Of a stretch of 17,886 bases of DNA, positions 8,901 to 16,533 are shown piece by piece. The stretch spans positions 1 to 17,886 of the forward strand of contig CANRFP010000022.1 in NCBI GenBank assembly GCA_947629895.1, read 5' to 3'. Under the pieces are notes generated by a model. The model saw only the letters and a list, made by a program, of their open reading frames with translations. It searched no databases and had not been told where the DNA came from. Source of the DNA: an uncultured Clostridia bacterium. Lineage in GTDB: Bacteria > Bacillota_A > Clostridia > Christensenellales > UBA1242. The number at the start of each line of letters is the position of its first letter. Position 1 is the stretch's first letter. Made by a program: the position numbers and the translations under genes.

Positions 8901-11900
8901 TTATTTCACTGAACAAACTGTCAAAAGTGACTTCTTGGCTGTTGCCGGCAGTGTCAAATTTAAGGATAACATTTTTCTGTGTTGCATATGGTGAAGTCAT
9001 GTAATAAGTTGTTTTATAGATGTTTCCAAAGGAGTTTCTCAGTTCAAGCTTAATTTGTGCCCAAGCTTCGCCAAAGTAGTTGATGCCCGTTAGCGAGAAG
9101 CCAGGTCGGGAATATATGCTGTGAACCATGTTGTGAGCTTTTGCATTTGTGAAGTCGGCAATTGTGTAAGCGTCGTCAACTTGTTTTTCATCACCACCTT
9201 CCTTTCTTGTGGCTGTGTAAGAAATCAATTTGTTATCATCTTCATTTTCACGTTCATTGTAGTCCACAACATAAATTGTGTAAATTGTTAGGTTGTCGGC
9301 GCGGTCAGTTTCAACAATTTCATAATATTTATTCGCGTTGAAACTGTCAAGCTTGTCTATTGTTGTGAATGCACTCTTTGAATTTAAGAAATCAGAATAG
9401 GTTGTTTCGGTGGTGTCGTTGTTTGGATTATATTTTTCATTATCTCCAAATTCACGATAATAAATTTCATAACTTTCAGTTGTGCGCTTTAAAGTGTTTA
9501 GATAGTCGCTTGAAACGGTGTAGGAATAATATGCAAAATCGCCCGTGTTGCGGCTGATGTTGTAACTTGTTTCGTCATTTGAAAGCGCAGTGTCATTGTT
9601 TGCTGTTTGCTTTGTTCTAAGTTTGTTTTCATTGAAGTCTGCCACAAATCCGCTTTCCACGCTTGCAGCAACCAAATTGTCGATGTTTGTGTGAGGGGCG
9701 GAGAGGTCAACGGTTATTCTCTTTGTGCATTTTTCATAATAGCCATCCTCATCATTGTGATTTTTATATTGCATTGTGATGTCAACGTAATCACCATTTT
9801 GATAAATCCCAAGATTGCTTAAACTTATTTGCCCAATATAAGATGTGTTGGAAAGTTCAGGGCTGTTAACCCATGGCGTTTTTCGTTCATGTCCTTCCTC
9901 ATCTGGTCCACCATAGAAAAGGTTGTCGCGAGGCTTGTTTGTTTTAAATTCAATGGCGTTTATGTCAATCTCTGCCATATATTCGCTGCCACAATCCCAA
10001 ACAAGGTTCACTGTGCGCTGATTTGTGTAATAGTTTTGAATTTGTTTGCCGTTCACCGAAACAGTGTCACTTTTAAGAGGAACTGCCGAGCCCACAAGCC
10101 TTGCTTCAAAATCTGGGTTGGATTTTTCAATGGTCATTGCAAAGGTCACATCAAGGTCACCATTTTTATTGTATTTTGTGTCGCCGCTGCCGGTTGTAAA
10201 TCTGCCTTGCGTGATTTTGATGTAATATGTGCCTTCGTCTTTAAGTTCGTTGATTGGGGCGCCGGTGACAGGGTCATACAACTTCAAAAATCCACCTTTT
10301 GCCAAGCCATTTTTCTCTTGAGAAGCATTGAACACCGCATTTGAGTTTATGCCAACAATATAGTTTCTTCCTTGAACTTCTTGTCTTACAAACAATTTGC
10401 TTTCGTCCATTTCAGAGGTTGCAATAAGTTGGCTTGTCATCATCTCTTTTCCGTTGTAAACCTCAACAAAAAGTGCATATTCGCTTATCAGCAGGCTGGT
10501 TTCTTCAAGTTCTTTTTCTGTGAATGTTGTGTAATTTTGAGTGGCGGAATTTTCTTCCACTTGAAATTTGTAAGTGCCAATGTTTTCGTCAACAGAGACG
10601 ATGTTTGCATATTTTGTGTATTTAGCAGCAGGAACATACAGTTTCACAGGAAATTTGTTTGTTGTGAGAACATTGTTTATGCTGTTTGTGCTGTCGTAAA
10701 CGGTTTGCCCCTCTTTGTTGCCGTTCACGCTGTCTGGGAAGGTGACAACAAGGTTGGCATTTTTTCCGTTGTCATACATTCCAACAAAAACCTCTCCACC
10801 AACAAGCGCTTCAACGTGCGTTTGACTGTCATTATCGGTGACAGTGGTTTGGTCGGTTACAACTCGATTTTGGTCCACATAAAACACCAAAGTTCTCTCA
10901 TAAAAGTCTTTGTCGGTGTTGTAATTGTAACTATTATCCAAGCTGTAAATACGGGTGATTTCGTATTTTCCTGGCTCCGTGAAATTGTTCACAGAATTTA
11001 TCATAAGTGGTATTGCCTGGCCATCTTCAACAGCTTCATTGCGCCCAAATTGATATAAAACTTCTTGTATAGTTGCATTTTCCGCTATTTCATAATAATG
11101 ATAGGTTACATTGTCTGTGCTAAATTCCTTAGTGGAATTGTTATAACTTGTAATTGTGTTTGCACTTGCAGTTGCTTCTTGATATGGATAGAAGGCCATT
11201 GTAACAGTTTCAACTTGTGTGGTTGTGCCATTTTTTGTCACTGTTGGCTTAATGCTAACATAAAAATTTTCTTTAAGGCTAACAGGGGCAAGGTAAGATT
11301 TTTTATATGTGCGTGTGCCTATTTCTTCATACTCTTTTTCACCTGTTTCATAGGTGGTTTCGCTGTTTAAGTTTGAGTTGTAGCCCTCAAAACTGATTCC
11401 AAACTCAGAAGTGTCATAACTTACAACAATTTCTTGCCTTGCACTGTAATAATTTTGATAATGAACAAGGTCGTTGCTGCCTTTGGATGCAGGCACAAAT
11501 TTGGTGTTTGACTGGTCACGAATAAGCACAGTTATGTTTGCTTCGTCGTCTGTTTTGATGTCCATGCTTGTTTGCCCAGAGGTGGTGCGTTTCCAGTCTG
11601 AGCCATTTAAATACCAATTCTCTTCATTTATTGGAATGGTGATATACCAGCCAGAATAGCTGTCATTTAAAAGGCTTGAAACTGTGTCATCGGTGGCTGT
11701 TCTTGTTGTGACATTTGCTAGGTTTGGCTTATCTAAAGTTTGAAGGTTATAAAAGGCTTTGTAAACATCCAAAGAAAGGTTGCCATCACAGTTTTTGAAC
11801 AAATCTGACAAACCGGACACATCAACAGAATCTGGTTCATTGTCAAAATTTGCGCTATCTAAATTTGCAAGATAAATTGCCTTATTTTTTCCCCAATGCA

Positions 11901-14568
11901 AAGTGGATTCGTCTTGCAAAAACTTGGATTCTTCAACAAGTTCATATTGCCCAGAGGCTTTGTTTTGAAGGGCGAAAACTGGTGCCGTGTTGTCAATAAA
12001 GAACGCTCTCACAGCCCTATTTCCCGCCTCATCGTAAACTTCAACCAAATAAAGCCCAGCGCTTGACAGAACATAACTGCCAGATATTGCATTGCCTTGT
12101 TTGTAGGAGGAGGTGTTTCCTGCATAATCCACCCAAGTGTGATTTTTTGTTTCCAAATCAATCATTCGGTTGATTGGCAAAGCGGTCACATCTGTTGTCT
12201 CTAAAAACGCTTGAATAACATTTGAAGGATTATTCGTGTAAAATTGTTCCGAAATCAGTGGAAAATATCTTGTGTAAGCAAAACTTTGTGCACCACTTTT
12301 TTTATTTTGCCAAGAAAGGATAAGGCTTTGATTGCTTGAAAAAGATGATAAAGCCTCGCCAATTTGATATTCAGAACCCCCAGCAAGAGCGGTTACTGTT
12401 CTTGCGGTGATGTTTTCATGTGCTTCAATGCCCTCTTTGTCGATTGTGAAATAATATTCATCAAAAGCACCATTAAGGTTTATTGGAAAATCTATTCTGT
12501 TTGAAACTTCCGAACGATAGAACAATCTTATTGTGTAGTGGGCGTTGTCTTTCAAAACCACCGAATGTTCCTCTTCGTTTCCGTTGTTTGCAAAATAGGT
12601 GTTAAAATCAATTCCGTTTGCGCCGTTAAATTTTTGAAGATAATTTTTTGTTTCAAATTCTTGGGCGTAAATTCTAATCATGACATCTCTTCTGTATGCA
12701 TAATCATCCATTTGAGTGTTGTCAACAATTTTTATGTCTTGATTATAAAACAGCCCCGAGCCAATCAGTTTGTCAAATGCTTCTGTGGTTGGGTTATAGG
12801 CCTGAACGCTGATTTTTGCTTGTTCTGCAACAATTTGGAAGTAGAAAACTTGATAGAACATTTTGTCTGGTTGGCGGTCTGATGCAGTTGACCAATAATC
12901 TGGAAAACTGTAACCAAGAATGTATATGTATGTTCCCGCTTCGCTTGCAATGTCGGTGAGGCCGGTGAATTTTGCTTTGTATAATGTTTGCTCGCCAAGT
13001 TTTAAATTTGGTTCTTCTTCATATGCGGAAGAAACTTTTCTTGTGGAATAAATTGAACTTGCAATAACGCTGTTTTGTTCGCCATTCAAAACGGCGTTTT
13101 GTGTGAATGTGATTGGCGTGTTGTCGGTTTGAACAGGGCCTTTAAGTGTGTTAATAAAACCTATTATTTTTGCTGGGGTGAAGGTTTGTGCGTTGTCTTG
13201 GCTGTTTTCAGAGGCAGAGCGCAAAAAGGCACTTGTCACATCGGCGCTGTTTTCAAATACACCTTTTTTAAGGTCATATGTTTTAAGCTCTTTGAGAGGA
13301 TATTTGCCATTCACCTTTTCGCTGTCAATATCGGTGTAGTTGGCTTGATATCCATAAATATAAACCAAAATATTCTTGGACTTTTTGTGATTTGCAGCGG
13401 AAAAACCTTCAAGCACATATTTTTGAGAAAGATTTTCATTTACATAAATTGCTTGAAGCGAAACAACATAATCTCCAACATCTGTGAAATATATTTTTGT
13501 TTTTTTGTTATCCTCATCGGATTTTAAATCAAAGTTAACCACATCGCTGTTATTTGCAACAACTTCTTTTGTGTCTTTGTCATATTCAAACTTCACAGAG
13601 GTTGTCACATCGGAAAGCGTTTTGTTGATTGTAACTTCATAGCGGGTGTGGTCATATTCGATGAAAGGCAAAGAATTTGCAGCTTCAATGTTATCATTTT
13701 TTGAAGAATAGTTGCTGTATAAATAATAAGCGTTTTCACTGCTTGCATCGGTGAATGAAATTGTGTGGTCAAAATTCTTTTGAGTTATGATTGGTTGATT
13801 AACTTGCAAATAATTGTCTTGATCCAAAACATAAAAACTATAAACAATTTTTTCAGACACTTCAGGAACAATTTTAAAACTTTCTGGGTCTTCGTTTTTG
13901 TCAAGTTGTCCGTCAGTGCAGGTGTATTTGATAAGATTTATTTCAACTCTATAAACGCCCTCAACAACCTTATCTTGTTCGTCAGTTATTTTGATTGTGT
14001 TCTTTTTGCCATCTGCAAGAGACGTTTGTTCGGCTCTGTCAAAATACATTTCAAAGCCTTCTGGCGAAACATTGTAATATTGAAATGCCTCTGTGCCACC
14101 GGTGACAAAATTGTGAGTTGTGGCAAGTTGGGTTTGCTCAACACCGTTTATGTATAAATTGATTGTGCTTATTGTGAAGAAATTGAAATACGTTGTGTTG
14201 TTTGGATTTGGATAATAACAATAATCATACAAATTCCCTTGCACATTTTCTGAGTTGCCAACGTCAAAGGAAAGTTTAAGATAGTTTGAAGTTGTTGACC
14301 TAAACGAAAGGAAGGTGTTGTAATCAATAAGGCTGTCAGGAGTTGGCGTGTCCTCATCGCTGTGTTGCCCCAAAGTTTGACTTGTCAAATCTTGAATTTT
14401 AAAATATTCCGGAACATAGTTGTCTGTGCCGGCATCTTCGTCTGCCACAGTTGAAGCAAAAGCAGAGCTCACAGGAGCAGTTCTGCTTACAGCAAAAATT
14501 CCTGTGCCAAGAAAGCACAATGCAAAAATTATGTAGAAAATACTTTTAGACAAAAAATGTTTTTTCAT
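5932..14568 (-). CDS. giant membrane-anchored Ig-like surface protein (2878 aa)
   Basis: I do not recognise a named gene. Counted from the ATG, residues 1 to about 40 form a signal peptide (MKKHF, long hydrophobic core, likely cleavage after AFA). The rest is one very long, Asn/Thr/Tyr/Asp-rich, beta-predicted ectodomain, then a transmembrane helix at about 2848-2869 and a basic tail ending KLRKRISVK. Ig-like (HYR-type) signatures include YAGN (815-818), EAGN (847-850) followed by DNTAP (859-863), DLSAP (1621-1625) and HAGN (2527-2530). No LPXTG or catalytic motif is visible. A GTG at 14574 is in frame, but the ATG at 14568 is preferred because a GAGAGG ribosome site sits about five bases before it and would overlap the GTG. 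It is transcribed towards the 1554-residue protein and shares its architecture. Function is unknown; an extended cell-envelope protein is inferred. Confidence 0.87.
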   Translation of the reverse strand: MKKHFLSKSIFYIIFALCFLGTGIFAVSRTAPVSSAFASTVADEDAGTDNYVPEYFKIQDLTSQTLGQHSDEDTPTPDSLIDYNTFLSFRSTTSNYLKLSFDVGNSENVQGNLYDYCYYPNPNNTTYFNFFTISTINLYINGVEQTQLATTHNFVTGGTEAFQYYNVSPEGFEMYFDRAEQTSLADGKKNTIKITDEQDKVVEGVYRVEINLIKYTCTDGQLDKNEDPESFKIVPEVSEKIVYSFYVLDQDNYLQVNQPIITQKNFDHTISFTDASSENAYYLYSNYSSKNDNIEAANSLPFIEYDHTRYEVTINKTLSDVTTSVKFEYDKDTKEVVANNSDVVNFDLKSDEDNKKTKIYFTDVGDYVVSLQAIYVNENLSQKYVLEGFSAANHKKSKNILVYIYGYQANYTDIDSEKVNGKYPLKELKTYDLKKGVFENSADVTSAFLRSASENSQDNAQTFTPAKIIGFINTLKGPVQTDNTPITFTQNAVLNGEQNSVIASSIYSTRKVSSAYEEEPNLKLGEQTLYKAKFTGLTDIASEAGTYIYILGYSFPDYWSTASDRQPDKMFYQVFYFQIVAEQAKISVQAYNPTTEAFDKLIGSGLFYNQDIKIVDNTQMDDYAYRRDVMIRIYAQEFETKNYLQKFNGANGIDFNTYFANNGNEEEHSVVLKDNAHYTIRLFYRSEVSNRIDFPINLNGAFDEYYFTIDKEGIEAHENITARTVTALAGGSEYQIGEALSSFSSNQSLILSWQNKKSGAQSFAYTRYFPLISEQFYTNNPSNVIQAFLETTDVTALPINRMIDLETKNHTWVDYAGNTSSYKQGNAISGSYVLSSAGLYLVEVYDEAGNRAVRAFFIDNTAPVFALQNKASGQYELVEESKFLQDESTLHWGKNKAIYLANLDSANFDNEPDSVDVSGLSDLFKNCDGNLSLDVYKAFYNLQTLDKPNLANVTTRTATDDTVSSLLNDSYSGWYITIPINEENWYLNGSDWKRTTSGQTSMDIKTDDEANITVLIRDQSNTKFVPASKGSNDLVHYQNYYSARQEIVVSYDTSEFGISFEGYNSNLNSETTYETGEKEYEEIGTRTYKKSYLAPVSLKENFYVSIKPTVTKNGTTTQVETVTMAFYPYQEATASANTITSYNNSTKEFSTDNVTYHYYEIAENATIQEVLYQFGRNEAVEDGQAIPLMINSVNNFTEPGKYEITRIYSLDNSYNYNTDKDFYERTLVFYVDQNRVVTDQTTVTDNDSQTHVEALVGGEVFVGMYDNGKNANLVVTFPDSVNGNKEGQTVYDSTNSINNVLTTNKFPVKLYVPAAKYTKYANIVSVDENIGTYKFQVEENSATQNYTTFTEKELEETSLLISEYALFVEVYNGKEMMTSQLIATSEMDESKLFVRQEVQGRNYIVGINSNAVFNASQEKNGLAKGGFLKLYDPVTGAPINELKDEGTYYIKITQGRFTTGSGDTKYNKNGDLDVTFAMTIEKSNPDFEARLVGSAVPLKSDTVSVNGKQIQNYYTNQRTVNLVWDCGSEYMAEIDINAIEFKTNKPRDNLFYGGPDEEGHERKTPWVNSPELSNTSYIGQISLSNLGIYQNGDYVDITMQYKNHNDEDGYYEKCTKRITVDLSAPHTNIDNLVAASVESGFVADFNENKLRTKQTANNDTALSNDETSYNISRNTGDFAYYSYTVSSDYLNTLKRTTESYEIYYREFGDNEKYNPNNDTTETTYSDFLNSKSAFTTIDKLDSFNANKYYEIVETDRADNLTIYTIYVVDYNERENEDDNKLISYTATRKEGGDEKQVDDAYTIADFTNAKAHNMVHSIYSRPGFSLTGINYFGEAWAQIKLELRNSFGNIYKTTYYMTSPYATQKNVILKFDTAGNSQEVTFDSLFSEISNVSSLYKSILTIHNRQYAFTSQRDESFYFNFQNAQLSYNWPTLESQNEEFVGFTNPSDANLNSTLVAQNFVTHINIYRDSAENGTPLLGADGLTNKLGLSSIWQAINNSNDVSTYVSGNILRFVLNSNFTANTRLVYEFSDNYGTTYSEVRLYKETIITSEVGSENDLYAYYDANFDRNYYVTSDGFQFTYNSQIYSPTVRVLSNQYGVIVYNENADEHPEDGLIKTPTPSGDTAIKTCTYSVNKEKLAKDTTQYYIICEIRVIDTTGRYRRSIFFILYNKLPTINTNDGSTVGSGEYKILDANGTNITEQIRAGEMENSMLSQIRIIYSQPSNDENILVPVKYSISTDGVNFTELSSPTTTLQCPDDVNMQTYYLKIWYDETYLQNSYGGSRYVFGIVPKEGENTAIYRFNLTAQTTTYWVEMETASGETVVIQRDGSEYHTPGTQSQVYTNHYIVKMRYVAGQTAVKVKTNKENLVDVSDPESEDIFYDSDTVTSVRYHITNKKGIGGSSPENIPTVDTYIIITFIPPTSKFVQEFYVDDQTGALNTSKNLVNYTSENIIVNSDNPQTSEITLRWTRYNGIESNLNEITILKDGIKITPDTTLVRETVSTTNTERVFTEVTLKRSGRYTISFTDHAGNEGNEQRFGTGSGQTDVFTLIFLKDVPFILTYNNIETNLPVSTDPINKATYNGTVTLSIDPNTKSYYTESGPQITVERNGREYTVAQSNGNYVFNQSGTYRVKFSATSRLSTVPNVTLREEWYEFTILNEDQYHYSYIFNEFEKYYIKKIMKNDVDMTEAYVQTLNLPKIRVNDKTYLSKLILSYLDEKTGAGTYTITINSNDRSLSNAEWTYKVTIQAGQAPIKISLGQGETTTGNITITYNVANMWNTMGECTVRVVTYSGSTIGVVYSHTITKDNNTGEGRYVLSREGTFFVQVVTGENNDPMFSYKITKKAPMNAATIIAIVLSSIAFVVIVFLIFKLRKRISVK

Positions 14569-14591
14569 AAACACCTCTCATTTACCTATTT

Positions 14592-14619
14592 ATTTTAACA
14601 CAAAGAAAAAATAAATCAA
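14592..14619 (-). promoter_or_regulatory. probable promoter of the 2878-residue surface-protein gene
   Basis: On the minus strand TTGATT (14619-14614) and TAAAAT (14597-14592) are separated by 16 bases, placing a start site just upstream of the GAGAGG ribosome site. The surrounding DNA is almost entirely A and T, so chance matches are likely and confidence is moderate. Confidence 0.5.
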
Positions 14620-14673
14620 AATAAAATAAGATATTATTTATTATAAATAAATAAATATAATAATATACAAAAA

Positions 14674-14703
14674 TTGAAGCCGCCTATTTTTGAGGGATAA
14701 AAA
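14674..14703 (+). promoter_or_regulatory. candidate promoter of the KwaA-like gene
   Basis: TTGAAG (14674-14679) and TAAAAA (14698-14703) lie 18 bases apart. This is the only stretch with several G and C bases in the divergent spacer 14575-14813; the rest is nearly pure A/T with no other recognisable element. The leader to the start codon would be about 100 bases. The evidence is weak because of the composition. Confidence 0.3.
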
Positions 14704-14813
14704 TAATTAAAAAATATTTTAAAATTCAAAAAAATAAGCAAAAAATGCAAAAAAATCAATAAAAAATGCATTTTTTTAGTAATTTTTTGATATTTTTTAA
14801 TCAAAATATTTTT

Positions 14814-15383
14814 ATGACTAATTTTTTTAAGAATTTGTTTTTGTATATAAGCGCTTTTGTTCCAATGTATTTTTTGGTGCTGATTAGGTTGGTTGTTGAA
14901 ATTGTAAATGCAAACTTAACTTTCAATGTGTTAAACACAATCAACCTTGTCACACTTCTTCTTTTGATTGGAACAGGAATTTTTGGCCTTGTTTGGAACA
15001 TAAAACTTTCCAACGACAAATCCATCAAAATTTCCATAGTATCAAAAACAAATATAACCGACAAACACTTTTTGGGTTATTTTTCGCTTTTTGTGTTTTT
15101 TGCAATTCCGCTTGACCTTTCTCTTGTGAGCGCCTACTGTGTGTATGTGCTTGTGCTTATTATGATTGGAATTGTTTATATAAATAATTCTCTTTATTAT
15201 ATAAATCCACTTTTAAATTTGCTTGGGTATAATTTTTATGATATTGAATATATAGAAGAGGGGTGTCATGAAAAGAAAAACGCAAAAATTTTCTATCGCG
15301 GCGAACTTAAAATTGAGGGCAGAGTTTACAAAGTTAAAGTGAAAAACGAGCATTTTTGTTTTATTGATAAGAAAAATTCTTAA
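14814..15383 (+). CDS. four-helix membrane protein, KwaA-like (possible Kiwa anti-phage component)
   Basis: The product (189 aa from this start) has four predicted membrane helices at about 8-31, 42-61, 86-104 and 105-123. An NPLLNLLGY motif (131-139) follows helix four, and a short charged, beta-prone cytoplasmic tail (about 150-189) ends the protein. Four helices plus the N-P-x-L-x-L-L-G-[YF] motif after the last helix resemble KwaA, the membrane sensor of the Kiwa defence system, as I remember that family; this is recall, not a search. KwaA normally acts with the DNA-binding KwaB (about 315 residues, DUF4868), and no such gene is adjacent. An in-frame ATG at 14766 would add 16 residues; neither start has a Shine-Dalgarno. 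I chose 14814 because it puts a short MTNFFKN lead before helix one. The coding DNA is AT-richer than its neighbours. Confidence 0.7.
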   Translation: MTNFFKNLFLYISAFVPMYFLVLIRLVVEIVNANLTFNVLNTINLVTLLLLIGTGIFGLVWNIKLSNDKSIKISIVSKTNITDKHFLGYFSLFVFFAIPLDLSLVSAYCVYVLVLIMIGIVYINNSLYYINPLLNLLGYNFYDIEYIEEGCHEKKNAKIFYRGELKIEGRVYKVKVKNEHFCFIDKKNS

Positions 15384-15441
15384 AACAAGAATGCGCTTAA
15401 AGATTTTATCTGACAAACAAAGTATTTTTTTGCCAAAAATC

Positions 15442-15471
15442 TTGACTTTTCAAGGTGCAATAATGTATAAT
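15442..15471 (+). promoter_or_regulatory. sigma-A-type promoter of the 236-residue protein gene
   Basis: TTGACT (15442-15447) and a perfect TATAAT (15466-15471) are 18 bases apart, with the start codon at 15509. This is one of the best promoters in the window and makes the gene an independent transcription unit. Confidence 0.8.
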
Positions 15472-15508
15472 TATGTGGTTCTCATTTGGGAACTTTAAAG
15501 GAGAGGAC

Positions 15509-16219
15509 ATGATTTCTGAATACGAACAAAGCGAGATGTTTCAAAAAAATTACAAAGCGTTTGAGCCTTCAATAAAAGAGCACGAAAAAGCATATATTGA
15601 AAATTTCAAGAAGAACAGAGTTTTGCCACTTGTGTCAAAAATGGCAAATTGTAATTTAGATTTATATTACAGGTTAAAACAAGCCCAACCAAATAAAACG
15701 GATTCTGAATTTATAAAAAATGAAATGAACATAAAAACCAGCATATCCAAACAAAAATATGAATACCAAAAGATGATTGGCGAATTAAAAGAGGTTGGGC
15801 TTTCCTTTCACACAAGCGTTGAGATGCAAGATGAAATTTTTGATGTGTGCAAGATTATGCTTGATGCAGCCATAAAGTATGATTTTCCAGAACAAGCAAT
15901 TGAAATGGTGAAAATGATGCAAGATAAGCGCATTGTTGGTGAAAAAAATTGTAAGTTTAGTGCCGTTGAAGCACTTAAAGGCGTTTCAAAAAGTTACATT
16001 AAAAGGTATCTTAACGAAAGTTCAAAGGATGTGGAAAGAGTTGATTTAAAAACTTCAATACGAAATTTGGTTAATTCTGCCCTAACGGGAGAATTTGGCG
16101 ACATCAAAGAAATGACGGAGGAAAATCTAACTCCAAAAGAATTTGCAACAATTTTTAAAGACATTTTTCATGAGGCCGTTATAAAACACAACAAAGTTGT
16201 AGGTTCAACGAAAGCGTAA
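15509..16219 (+). CDS. hypothetical helical cytoplasmic protein (236 aa)
   Basis: I do not recognise this protein. It is charged, rich in Lys, Glu and Met, and predicted to be largely alpha-helical, with no signal peptide, membrane helix or known catalytic motif. Residues about 10-110 are lysine/glutamate-rich and could form extended helices or a coiled coil. A more hydrophobic middle contains an ICC-free helical run beginning DEIFDVCKIMLDAA. An in-frame ATG at 15473 overlaps the promoter region; the ATG at 15509 is preferred because AAAGGAG (15497-15503) lies five bases before it. It has a strong promoter of its own and a terminator whose stem includes the stop codon, so it is monocistronic. 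It is too short, and too unlike DUF4868 as I know it, to be called the KwaB partner of the upstream gene. Confidence 0.8.
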   Translation: MISEYEQSEMFQKNYKAFEPSIKEHEKAYIENFKKNRVLPLVSKMANCNLDLYYRLKQAQPNKTDSEFIKNEMNIKTSISKQKYEYQKMIGELKEVGLSFHTSVEMQDEIFDVCKIMLDAAIKYDFPEQAIEMVKMMQDKRIVGEKNCKFSAVEALKGVSKSYIKRYLNESSKDVERVDLKTSIRNLVNSALTGEFGDIKEMTEENLTPKEFATIFKDIFHEAVIKHNKVVGSTKA

Positions 16220-16235
16220 AATTTACGCTTTTTTT
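16211..16235 (+). terminator. intrinsic terminator overlapping the stop of the 236-residue gene
   Basis: AAAGCGTAA (16211-16219) pairs with TTACGCTTT (16223-16231) around an AAT loop, and a T-run continues to 16235. The left arm contains the final codons and the TAA stop of the gene. Confidence 0.9.
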
Positions 16236-16237
16236 AT

Positions 16238-16266
16238 TTGTTTTATTATATATATAAGAATATTAT
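16238..16266 (+). promoter_or_regulatory. candidate promoter of the TM2-domain gene
   Basis: TTGTTT (16238-16243) and TATTAT (16261-16266) are 17 bases apart, starting just after the upstream terminator. The DNA is AT-rich and the -35 match is poor, so the call rests mainly on position. Confidence 0.4.
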
Positions 16267-16306
16267 ATAAATAATAACAAATACTATTTGTAATTTTGGA
16301 GGGGTT

Positions 16307-16519
16307 ATGGCACAACAAGGATGGTTTTTGGCAATTATGTGTTTCTTCTTTGGTGAAATTGGGATTCATCGCTTTTTGGTGGGCAAAGTTGGAACGGGAA
16401 TTCTTTACATTTTCACTTTTGGGCTGTTTGGAATTGGCGCGCTTGTGGATTTCATTATGATTTTGTGTGGCGCTTTCACTGACAAACAAGGCAACACAAT
16501 TCCACTTTTTCAAGCGTAA
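16307..16519 (+). CDS. TM2-domain membrane protein (70 aa)
   Basis: This small membrane protein matches the TM2 domain family: a first helix at about 6-16 running into FFGEIGIHRFLVGK (the family's G-x-x-G-x-H-R-F-Y/L-x-G-K-type turn), then GTGILYIFTFGLFGIGALVDFI as the second, hydrophobic part with the characteristic W/L-x-D-F-I ending. TM2 proteins are short two-helix membrane proteins; in bacteria their role is mostly undefined. The ATG at 16307 is preceded by GGAGGGG (16298-16304), a strong ribosome site. The gene is flanked by terminators on both sides, so it is a single-gene unit just upstream of the 23S promoter. Family assignment is secure; function is unknown. Confidence 0.92.
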   Translation: MAQQGWFLAIMCFFFGEIGIHRFLVGKVGTGILYIFTFGLFGIGALVDFIMILCGAFTDKQGNTIPLFQA

Positions 16520-16533
16520 GGCTTGATTTTTTT
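16510..16533 (+). terminator. intrinsic terminator overlapping the stop of the TM2 gene
   Basis: TCAAGC (16510-16515) pairs with GCTTGA (16521-16526) around a GTAAG loop, followed by seven Ts. The loop contains the TAA stop codon, as in the gene upstream where the stem includes the stop. The DNA from here to 16699 is AT-rich without a supportable gene; its only GC island is at 16617-16642. Confidence 0.8.

Noticed and set aside
9829..13527. Long + strand open frames opposite the 2878-residue gene (for example 9829-10344, 10372-11058, 13075-13527)
   Set aside because: They are Cys/Phe/Val-rich antisense translations of the giant gene's biased codons, with no ribosome sites or recognisable domains.
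14569..14574. GTG start at 14574 for the 2878-residue protein
   Set aside because: It overlaps the GAGAGG ribosome site; the ATG at 14568 has proper spacing and gives a typical MKK signal-peptide start.
15376..15392. Terminator for the KwaA-like gene
   Set aside because: The ATTCTT/AAGAAT stem is short and AT-rich and no T-run follows, so it is mentioned only as a weak hairpin.
15509..16219. KwaB partner for the KwaA-like gene
   Set aside because: KwaB is about 315 residues with DUF4868; this protein has 236 residues, a separate promoter and no similarity that I can see.
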